Shown piece after piece: positions 27,399 to 33,744 of a DNA stretch of 64,000 nucleotides; position 1 is the stretch's first letter, and the number at the start of each line of letters is the position of its first letter. The notes beneath the pieces were generated by a model that had not been told where the DNA came from, did not search any database, and worked only from the letters and a program-made list of their open reading frames with translations. The stretch spans positions 62,001 to 126,000 of the forward strand of contig CALVAC010000001.1 of NCBI GenBank assembly GCA_944325435.1. The letters are read 5' to 3'. Source of the stretch: an uncultured Bacteroidales bacterium. GTDB taxonomy: Bacteria; Bacteroidota; Bacteroidia; Bacteroidales; UBA932. A program made the translations under genes and the position numbers.

Positions 27399-28229
27399 TC
27401 ACACATGCATGGAGAACCGGTATTCCAGCCCTCCGCCATGGTGCGCAAGCGCAGATATCTCACCGCCATGGAAAGAGACAGCGTTCCTTACTATCGACAG
27501 GCCGAGCCCTGATCCTCCGGCCTCCCTTGTGCGTCCTTCCTGAACCCTGTAGAATCTCTCGAATATCCGTTTCAGATGCTCCCTGCCGACACCTTTGCCG
27601 GTGTCATAGTATCTGAAACTGCACATCCCCGATTCTATACCGGAACTTTCAAGATGGACAGTGACATGCTCTCCGGCATATTTCAGGCTGTTCTCCACGA
27701 GATTCCGGAAAATCGCGTAGACAAGGGTCCTGTTGGCAGTTATCTCAAGGTCAGGGGAAAGCATGTTCTCCACATTGATTCCCTTTGTCCGGATGTTCTC
27801 CTTGAATTCCTCGAACACCTCGTTGGCCACCTGCCTGAGGTTGACCTTCTCTTTCACAAGCTTCGAGGATGCCTCCTCGATCTTCGTTATCAAGGCTATG
27901 TCCCGGATAAGGTCAGACAGCCGTATGGACTGGGCGTATGCCCTTTCGATGAACATCTGCTTGCGTACAGGGTCTATGTCCGGACAAGTGGTCAGTGTCT
28001 CGAGATATCCTCTGATACTGCTCACCGGAGTTCTCAGTTCATGGGCTATGTTGTTGGTCATCTGCTGCTTCATCTCCCTGTACTTCTCTTTCTCCCTGTC
28101 TATCTTCAGGGTCATGTCGAGGAGGCTCCGGCCGACGTTCCTGTGGACCACGACCCATATTATGACAACGGCAGCCACTATTGCCGCCAGAATATACAGC
28201 AGAGTATCCAGCCTGATATATCCGTCCAT
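27399..28229 (-). CDS. Sensor histidine kinase with minimal input region
   Basis: A 276-residue kinase with one N-terminal membrane helix (about residues 8-28) and no periplasmic sensor domain. Phospho-acceptor His63 lies in NNIAHELRTPVS, with the N box RNLVENSLKYA, G1 DTGKGVG and G2 GGSGLGLSIV all intact. It follows the response regulator gene by 9 bases, so the pair works together. Signal unknown; with no extracytoplasmic loop the input is probably membrane-derived or through another protein. Confidence 0.9.
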   Translation of the reverse strand: MDGYIRLDTLLYILAAIVAAVVIIWVVVHRNVGRSLLDMTLKIDREKEKYREMKQQMTNNIAHELRTPVSSIRGYLETLTTCPDIDPVRKQMFIERAYAQSIRLSDLIRDIALITKIEEASSKLVKEKVNLRQVANEVFEEFKENIRTKGINVENMLSPDLEITANRTLVYAIFRNLVENSLKYAGEHVTVHLESSGIESGMCSFRYYDTGKGVGREHLKRIFERFYRVQEGRTREAGGSGLGLSIVRNAVSFHGGEISALAHHGGGLEYRFSMHV

Positions 28230-28238
28230 GGCAGCCTC

Positions 28239-28928
28239 CTATTCGACCGGACTGAAACAATAGCCGTATCCGGAACGGTTGGTAAGGTAATTCTTATAGG
28301 GGCCGAGCTTGCCCCTTATCCTTGCGATATGGACATCCACTGTCCTGTCAAGCACATACGGGGCATCTTTCCACAACTCATTGATAATGTCCTCCCTGGA
28401 ATAGACCCTGCCCTCATGAGATGCAAGCAGATATAGAATCTCAAACTCTTTTTTGGAAAGAAGCACAGGGTTGTCAGCTGCATACACCATTTTTTTCGAC
28501 ATATCTATCCTGATCTTGCCTGAAACGATATTGTCTTCCGGATGTTCCGCAGACATGCCGCCCGACCTTCTCAGGACGGCCTTCACCCTCGCAATTACCT
28601 CGTGTATGGAGAATGGCTTGCTGATATAGTCATCCCCTCCTGCGGAAAACCCTGTCAGGAGGTCATTCTCAGCGTTCTTTGCAGTAAGAAAAATGATAGG
28701 TATCCGACTGCCCCTTTCCTTGCGGACAACTTCCGCCATCTTGAACCCGGACATTCCCTCCATCATGACATCGAGAAGGATAAGGCTGTGCTCGGGAGAA
28801 AGTTTATCGAGAGCCTCCTCGGCAGACGAGGCACAGTCCACATCATAGCCGGCGTTCTCAAGGTTAAACTGCAGGATTTCACAAATGTCGGCTTCATCAT
28901 CGACAATCAGAATCTTACCTTTCTCCAT
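28239..28928 (-). CDS. OmpR/PhoB-family response regulator
   Basis: A 229-residue regulator. The receiver domain has the acidic pair in LIVDDEAD, phospho-acceptor Asp53 (LILLDVMMEG) and the lysine in SKPFSIHEV. The C-terminal winged helix (VYSREDIINELW, RTVDVHIARIRGKLG) binds DNA. It is the partner of the kinase 9 bases downstream. I chose ATG 28928 because it starts MEKGKILIVDD; a longer frame lies upstream. An inverted repeat and a TACCTTTG promoter box lie within 55 bases upstream. Confidence 0.93.
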   Translation of the reverse strand: MEKGKILIVDDEADICEILQFNLENAGYDVDCASSAEEALDKLSPEHSLILLDVMMEGMSGFKMAEVVRKERGSRIPIIFLTAKNAENDLLTGFSAGGDDYISKPFSIHEVIARVKAVLRRSGGMSAEHPEDNIVSGKIRIDMSKKMVYAADNPVLLSKKEFEILYLLASHEGRVYSREDIINELWKDAPYVLDRTVDVHIARIRGKLGPYKNYLTNRSGYGYCFSPVE

Positions 28929-28941
28929 ATATGAAAATTTA

Positions 28942-28970
28942 GACGGTCCGCCCTCGCGGGGCAAACCGTC
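28942..28970 (-). promoter_or_regulatory. Inverted repeat at the predicted start of the response-regulator message
   Basis: GACGGT (28942-28947) pairs with ACCGTC (28965-28970), and inside it GCCC (28950-28953) pairs with GGGC (28959-28962) around a 5-base loop, with a 2x2 internal mismatch. It begins next to the predicted transcription start and ends 13 bases before the start codon. It may be a leader hairpin or a DNA operator for autoregulation. Confidence 0.5.
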
Positions 28971-28971
28971 A

Positions 28972-28979
28972 CAAAGGTA
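28972..28979 (-). promoter_or_regulatory. TACCTTTG -7 box for the two-component operon
   Basis: Exact TAnnTTTG match on the minus strand 43 bases before the response-regulator start. A TTG (29003-29005) lies 23 bases upstream, slightly beyond the usual spacing. Confidence 0.45.
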
Positions 28980-29064
28980 TTTATTTTAGACTAATCTTTA
29001 TGCAACAATCCTGTAAAGTTTTTGTTACATGCCGCAGGGAAGTCCCCGCGCAGCCGCATAAAGG

Positions 29065-30948
29065 CTATTCCCCGAATCCCTCCGGAACCTTGGAGAATAT
29101 GGCGTGTATCCTGTCCATGTCGAACTTGGATGTGCGGTCGTAGAAATAGACCCCGTTCTCCTCCTGCTCGACATCCGTCAGCTGGGTATAGCAATAGCCG
29201 CACACCTGGTCCGAGAGCGAGAGCATGGCATCCACCTGTCCTTCGAGACGGGCATAGAATTCTTCCAGCGACCTCGGAGCCTGGCCGTATCCCCATGATT
29301 CCGTCTGCGAATTCATCGCCTGACGGTCCTGGTCCTTCACCCACTTGATTCCTCCGAACTCATCCACCAGATATGGCATCTTCCCATCGTAGTGCATCCA
29401 GGCGTATCCGGTATCAGGGGCGAGATCGTTGAACCCGATATTCCTCACAGTCCCCTTATATGTCTGAGGCATGAGGGAATAGAGTTCGCCGTCATTGTAT
29501 ATGATATCCTTGAGTTTCGCCGGATCCTGCTCGTAGTGATGCACCGTCCAGATGTCCGTATGGGCCGTCAGTACGCCTCCGCTGCAGACATTCACCGGCC
29601 TGGTAGGGTCGAGCTGTTTCGTAAGGGAATAGAGGTCTTCCGTGAAACGCGGATACTGGACATCATCCGGCCAGAACTCCTCGTTCATCGGAGTCCATAC
29701 AATAAGGGAAGGGTGATTCCTGTCCCTGACGACGCACTCCTCCCATTCAGCAAGGAAATTGCGGGCTGCCAGAGGATTGTTCGCATCCATTCCCCAACTT
29801 GCGGCTTCTCCCCATGTCAGATAGCCGAGCCTGTCGGCCCAGTAATAATATCTTTCTTCAAATACCTTCTGATGCAGCCTCGCACCGTTGAAGCCGGCCT
29901 GCATGGACAGTTCGATGTCATGCCTGAGGGCCTCATCCGAAGGGGCGGTCCAGATGCCATCAGGATAGAAGCCCTGGTCGAGGACAAGTCTCTGGTAATA
30001 CGGCCTGTTGTTGAGGAATATCCTGTTGCCCTCTATGTGCACCTTCCTCATGCCGGTATATGAACTGATACTGTCGACCACATTTCCGTCTGCATCCAGC
30101 ACCTCATAGACAAGCCCGTAAAGGAACGGATCCTCCGGACTCCATGTCCTCATCTTCCTGACAGGGATGACGATGACGCTGCTGTTGGATGCGGCCGCTG
30201 TCTTTTCAGCCACTGTCTTCTCCCCTTCCTTCAGGGTGACTTTCAGCCTGTACCCGGCCACCTCGGACCAGAACCACGGACGCACCACGACCTGTTTCTG
30301 GTCAATGTCAGTCATCACCTGCACATTCTGCAGTGCGGCCTCTGCCACCGGCTCCATCCATACGGTCTGCCAGATACCGGTGGTCCTGGTATAGTTGCAG
30401 GCATGCGAAGCATACTGGAGAGACTGTTTTCCCGCACCCTGCAGACCGCTGCGGATATCGCTGGATGCCTTGACCACAAGGTCATGTTCAGCCCCATCGG
30501 ACACGTACCGGGTAATGTCATACGAAAACGAAGAACTGCCGCCGAAATGTCTTCCGACAAACTGTCCGTCTATGTACACTTCCGAAGTATAGTAAACCGC
30601 CCCGAAATTGAGTCTCACGTTCCTGCCGGCCCACTCCTGAGGCATCCGGATCGTCCGGTGGTACCAGATGTTGCTTATATAGTCCTTGTATCCGACTCCG
30701 GAGAGTTCGCTTTCCGGCGCGAACGGCACGATGATGCTGCCATCGAATCCTTCAGAAGCATGCAGGCCTCTCTGGAATCCGGTACCGGCGAAATCGAACG
30801 TATATGTCCACTCTCCGTTAAGGTTAACCCAGTCTGCACGTTCGAACTGAGGACGCGGATACTCCGCCCTCGGCAGATCTCCGGCCTCCGCCGTCAACCC
30901 CAGACCGGCAAGGGCTGCGATGCAAATCATCAATAGACTCTTTTTCAT
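29065..30948 (-). CDS. Glycoside hydrolase family 2 enzyme, exported
   Basis: A 627-residue protein with a Sec signal (MKKSLLMICIAALAGLGLTAEAG). It has a jellyroll sugar-binding domain (about 35-190), an immunoglobulin-like domain (about 200-295) and a TIM-barrel catalytic domain with the acid/base Glu in WTPMNEEFW and a likely nucleophile Glu in LVDEFGG. These fit GH2 (beta-galactosidase, beta-glucuronidase, beta-mannosidase). Specificity cannot be fixed. It is a single-gene unit divergent from the TIM-barrel lipoprotein gene and carries no SusC/SusD partner. Confidence 0.9.
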   Translation of the reverse strand: MKKSLLMICIAALAGLGLTAEAGDLPRAEYPRPQFERADWVNLNGEWTYTFDFAGTGFQRGLHASEGFDGSIIVPFAPESELSGVGYKDYISNIWYHRTIRMPQEWAGRNVRLNFGAVYYTSEVYIDGQFVGRHFGGSSSFSYDITRYVSDGAEHDLVVKASSDIRSGLQGAGKQSLQYASHACNYTRTTGIWQTVWMEPVAEAALQNVQVMTDIDQKQVVVRPWFWSEVAGYRLKVTLKEGEKTVAEKTAAASNSSVIVIPVRKMRTWSPEDPFLYGLVYEVLDADGNVVDSISSYTGMRKVHIEGNRIFLNNRPYYQRLVLDQGFYPDGIWTAPSDEALRHDIELSMQAGFNGARLHQKVFEERYYYWADRLGYLTWGEAASWGMDANNPLAARNFLAEWEECVVRDRNHPSLIVWTPMNEEFWPDDVQYPRFTEDLYSLTKQLDPTRPVNVCSGGVLTAHTDIWTVHHYEQDPAKLKDIIYNDGELYSLMPQTYKGTVRNIGFNDLAPDTGYAWMHYDGKMPYLVDEFGGIKWVKDQDRQAMNSQTESWGYGQAPRSLEEFYARLEGQVDAMLSLSDQVCGYCYTQLTDVEQEENGVYFYDRTSKFDMDRIHAIFSKVPEGFGE

Positions 30949-30980
30949 AAAAATCAAGGATTATGTTTTACAAATCGTAA

Positions 30981-30988
30981 CAAAGATA
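30981..30988 (-). promoter_or_regulatory. TATCTTTG -7 box for the GH2 gene
   Basis: Exact TAnnTTTG match on the minus strand 32 bases before the GH2 start; no clear -33 element. It is back to back with the divergent box at 31002-31009. Confidence 0.48.
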
Positions 30989-31001
30989 CGCAGATTATTC
31001 G

Positions 31002-31009
31002 TATATTTG
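31002..31009 (+). promoter_or_regulatory. TATATTTG -7 box for the TIM-barrel lipoprotein gene
   Basis: Exact TAnnTTTG match 47 bases before the ATG at 31057, oriented opposite to the GH2 promoter 13 bases away. The closeness suggests the two genes respond to a shared regulator. Confidence 0.48.
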
Positions 31010-31056
31010 ACTTTTGTTGGCATAGAAAACTACTGTTCATCATTAAAATAAACATT

Positions 31057-31986
31057 ATGAAAAAGTTTTTCAGATTCAACCACAAGGCTCTGGCAGCATT
31101 CGCCTTTGCCGCAGCAGCTGTGCTGACCATCAATTCTTGCGGACAGGCACAGGAAAAGAAAACAATCGGAATACAGCTCTATTCCGTCATGGATGCAGTA
31201 AAGGCTGACCCGCAAAGCAGCATCGAGAGGCTCACTGGAATGGGCTACAATGCATTCGAACTTGTACAGTGGGGAGGAGACCCTAAGGTGTTCGGACTTC
31301 CTGCAGAAGAATTCAAGGCCATCTGCGATGCTAACGGAGCAAAGATAATCTCGACCCATTCCAGCATCCAGGAAGACCCGGCCAACGAGGCGGAAATCAT
31401 GCAGCGCTGGCGTCAGCTTTTCGAGATACAGAAGTCCTGCGGAGGCAGCTATTTCGTAATCCCGAGCTACAAGGCAGAATACACCGAGGCCGGCATCAAG
31501 CAGATGGCCGACTATTTCAACAAGGTCGGAAAAATTGCCTCGGAATACGGGCTCAAGCTCGGATACCACAACCATTCAGGGGAATTCCAGACTCTCAAGG
31601 ACAGCGACAAGGTGATGTGGGAATATCTGGTGGAAAACACCGACCCGCAATATGTATGCTATGAACTGGATGTGTACTGGTGTACAAAGGGCGGCAAGGA
31701 TCCTGTGGAATACCTCAAGAAATATCCAAACCGCATCGAACTGCTCCACATCAAGGATGATTTCGTGATCGGAGAAAGCGGCACCATCAATTTCGAAGCC
31801 ATATTCAACCAGTTCTACGCCAACGGAATGAAGGACTACGTGGTCGAAATCGAGACTCCGGGCTGGCTCCGCGAGAAAAAGAATGCCGACGGTTCAGCCT
31901 ACACCAAAGACCAGATTTCAGAAGAGATGTTCCAGGCTGCAGCCGAAAGTGCAGAATACCTCCGGAATGCGCCGTTCGTGAAATAG
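31057..31986 (+). CDS. Exported sugar isomerase/epimerase-like TIM-barrel lipoprotein
   Basis: A 309-residue protein of the xylose-isomerase-like/AP endonuclease 2 fold: IGIQLYSVMDAVKADP, STHSSIQEDP, GYHNHSGEF and LLHIKDDF contain metal-binding His/Glu/Asp positions typical of sugar phosphate isomerase/epimerase proteins. The N-terminus is a lipoprotein signal with the lipobox cysteine in INSCGQ, so it acts outside the cytoplasm. Related exported proteins occur with Gfo/Idh/MocA oxidoreductases in 3-keto-sugar pathways, and four such oxidoreductases are in this window. That link is inference. Confidence 0.87.
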   Translation: MKKFFRFNHKALAAFAFAAAAVLTINSCGQAQEKKTIGIQLYSVMDAVKADPQSSIERLTGMGYNAFELVQWGGDPKVFGLPAEEFKAICDANGAKIISTHSSIQEDPANEAEIMQRWRQLFEIQKSCGGSYFVIPSYKAEYTEAGIKQMADYFNKVGKIASEYGLKLGYHNHSGEFQTLKDSDKVMWEYLVENTDPQYVCYELDVYWCTKGGKDPVEYLKKYPNRIELLHIKDDFVIGESGTINFEAIFNQFYANGMKDYVVEIETPGWLREKKNADGSAYTKDQISEEMFQAAAESAEYLRNAPFVK

Positions 31987-32011
31987 TCTGCCGGCAAACA
32001 CTATACAGAAT

Positions 32012-32045
32012 TATCCCCGGGATCTTTCATCGGATGCCGGGGATA
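32012..32045. terminator. Bidirectional terminator hairpin
   Basis: TATCCCCGG (32012-32020) and CCGGGGATA (32037-32045) form a perfect 9-base-pair stem with a 16-base loop. It sits between the convergent ends of the TIM-barrel gene (stop 31986) and the last BACON-like gene (stop 32047). The flanking U-tracts are short (TTTATT on the plus side), so efficiency is uncertain. Confidence 0.65.
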
Positions 32046-32046
32046 T

Positions 32047-32460
32047 TTATTCCACGTCGTCATCATCCAGTCCAGGGATATTCTGCGCCTGCTGATCAAT
32101 GTCTATCCAGTCATAATTTGCGCCTCGATAGACATCTATGGAACATGATCTCTTGTAAGATATATCGTTAGGCTCCACCTTGATGGTCAGCGTCCGGTAT
32201 CCATCCTCATAATCCGATGCCGTGACTGTCACCCAACCGAACAGTTCCTCCCTGTAATAATAACTGGAATTGGAATAAGAGACAGAAAAACCGGAAAAGC
32301 CTGTCTCTGCCTGCACCGTGACCTCCCCGCCTCCGCTGCCGAAATATAGAACTGACTGCGTGAATATACCGTCATCCCTGACATACAGATAATCATCATC
32401 CCTGCATCCGGCAATCAGGACGGATGCAACTGCAAGAACAAACAGATTAATCTTTTCCAT
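32047..32460 (-). CDS. BACON-like lipoprotein, B type, copy 1
   Basis: A 137-residue lipoprotein (MEKINLFVLAVASVLIAGCRDDD, lipobox Cys near 19). The body is one beta-rich BACON-like domain: VLYFGSGGGEVTVQAETGFSGF, GWVTVTASD, LTIKVEPND, CSIDVYRG and a closing IDIDQQAQ. It ends in an acidic tail (LDDDDVE). The start follows the A-type gene with the junction TGATATG. Most of it is nearly identical to copy 2 at 32924-33352. It may bind glycans or, as a partner of the nearby C10 peptidase, act as inhibitor or anchor; neither is shown. Confidence 0.78.
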   Translation of the reverse strand: MEKINLFVLAVASVLIAGCRDDDYLYVRDDGIFTQSVLYFGSGGGEVTVQAETGFSGFSVSYSNSSYYYREELFGWVTVTASDYEDGYRTLTIKVEPNDISYKRSCSIDVYRGANYDWIDIDQQAQNIPGLDDDDVE

Positions 32461-32461
32461 A

Positions 32462-32842
32462 TCAATCGGCATATTGGGTTATATATACCCTTGTCGCGAT
32501 ATCAAACGCATCAAGACGCATTCTGCACTTCCGTATGGAACCCGAGGTGTTCTCTTCTGCCCGTATCGTAACCGATTTCCAGAATCCCAGTTCCGTCACA
32601 TCCTCGCTGGACACGTTGATCCAGTTGTCTGCCGTCATATCAGACCCTCCCGGACTCTCATAAGAATATATCATATCTGATATCCAGAAGGAATCCTGTG
32701 CATATATTGTACATTCTCCTCCGGAAGCAGGAAATGCCACCCTGTCCGCCGACACTTCCAGCACTCCTCCTCCTTTCTTGCACCCTGCGGCAAGTGACGC
32801 CAGCGCCAGCATCAGCACGGCATATTTCATTACCTTTGCCAT
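32462..32842 (-). CDS. BACON-like lipoprotein, A type, copy 1
   Basis: A 126-residue lipoprotein (MAKVMKYAVLMLALASLAAGCKKGGG, lipobox cysteine about residue 21). The mature part reads like a single BACON domain: LEVSADRVAFPASGGECTIYAQ, WINVSSEDVTELGFWKSVTIRAEEN, CRMRL and a closing VYITQYAD. The first 40 codons and last few codons are almost the same as in copy 2 (33354-33743), but the core (32483-32717) is quite different. A 155-base stretch of this core is repeated almost exactly at 35221-35375. It follows the peptidase remnant with TGATATG. Confidence 0.78.
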   Translation of the reverse strand: MAKVMKYAVLMLALASLAAGCKKGGGVLEVSADRVAFPASGGECTIYAQDSFWISDMIYSYESPGGSDMTADNWINVSSEDVTELGFWKSVTIRAEENTSGSIRKCRMRLDAFDIATRVYITQYAD

Positions 32843-32843
32843 A

Positions 32844-32978
32844 TCAATCGTATGTTATCATCCTGAACTGCCAAGAATAATTCCATGATTTAACATCAGC
32901 GCCAGAATCAACCGGATCTGTATCTACTCTCGCTCGTGTATCGAAGACTCCACAGTCATAATACCCATCTCCTGCGCC
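32844..32978 (-). pseudogene. Duplicated 3' end of the C10 peptidase gene
   Basis: About 135 bases essentially identical to 33745-33879, the last 45 codons of the peptidase (from GDGYYDCGVF to the stop). The sequence stays in the peptidase frame to its own TGA at 32844-32846, but no peptidase precedes it. It was carried along by the tandem duplication. Its 5' part also encodes, in a different frame, the tail of the B-type copy 2 gene. Confidence 0.85.
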
Positions 32979-33352
32979 TGCTGATCAATGCCTATCCAGT
33001 CATAATTTGCGCCTCGATAGACATCTATGGAACATGATCTCATGTAAGATATATCGTTAGGCTCCACCTTGACAGTCAGTGACCTGTAATATCCATCCTC
33101 ATAATCCGATGCCGTGACTGTCACCCAACCGTAACGGAACAGTTCCTCTCTGGAATAAGAACTGGAATAAGAGACGGAAAAACCGGAAAAGCCTGTCTCC
33201 GCCTGCACCGTGACCTCCCCGCCTCCGCTGCCGAAATTTAGAACTGACTGCATGAATATACCGTCATCCCTGACATACAGATAATCATCATCCCTGCATC
33301 CGGCAATCAGGACGGATGCAACTGCAAGAACAAACAGATTGACCTTTTCCAT
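32924..33352 (-). CDS. BACON-like lipoprotein, B type, copy 2, with altered C-terminus
   Basis: A 142-residue lipoprotein almost identical to copy 1 through IGIDQQAQ (lipobox cysteine in IAGCRDDD). After the duplication junction at 32972-32978 it reads duplicated peptidase DNA in another frame, giving the tail EMGIMTVESSIHERE instead of the acidic tail of copy 1. Small in-frame changes separate the two copies elsewhere (SYSSSYSREELFRYG versus SYSNSSYYYREELFG). The ATG at 33352 follows the A-gene stop as TGATATG. Confidence 0.76.
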   Translation of the reverse strand: MEKVNLFVLAVASVLIAGCRDDDYLYVRDDGIFMQSVLNFGSGGGEVTVQAETGFSGFSVSYSSSYSREELFRYGWVTVTASDYEDGYYRSLTVKVEPNDISYMRSCSIDVYRGANYDWIGIDQQAQEMGIMTVESSIHERE

Positions 33353-33353
33353 A

Positions 33354-33743
33354 TCAATCGGCATATTGGATTATCCAGAGATAGCCGTATAAAATAGCCC
33401 CATCGCTAAACGATACGCGGCATTTCCTGTCGATACCATCCGCATTCTCGCTGACCTCCACTGTCATGGAACGCAAATCACTCTTTCCCTCATCCACTTC
33501 CCTGATATGCAGCCAATCAGATGTCTGGAACTCCGCTGACGACAATTCTTCATCTGTATAATACATGGATATGGAATTTATATTGAACGTCCTTTCATAC
33601 GAATACACTACCTTGAACCCTCCGGAAGCAGGAAACAGCAAGACATTCTCCGACACTTCCAGCACCCCTCCTCCTTTCTTGCACCCTGCGGCAAGTGATG
33701 CCAGCGTCAGCATCAGCACGGCATATTTCATTACCTTTGCCAT
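33354..33743 (-). CDS. BACON-like lipoprotein, A type, copy 2
   Basis: A 129-residue lipoprotein with the same signal peptide and first strand as copy 1 (AGCKKGGGVLEVSENVLLFPASGG) and the same ending (IIQYAD), but an unrelated-looking core (33375-33617: FKVVYSYERTFNINSISMYYTDEELSSAEF, WLHIREVDEGKSDLRSMTVEV). The predicted fold is still BACON-like (WLHI, MTVEVSEN, CRVSF strands). It begins one base after the peptidase stop (TGATATG), so it is translationally coupled to the C10 peptidase and is a candidate dedicated partner. Confidence 0.78.
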   Translation of the reverse strand: MAKVMKYAVLMLTLASLAAGCKKGGGVLEVSENVLLFPASGGFKVVYSYERTFNINSISMYYTDEELSSAEFQTSDWLHIREVDEGKSDLRSMTVEVSENADGIDRKCRVSFSDGAILYGYLWIIQYAD

Positions 33744-33744
33744 A

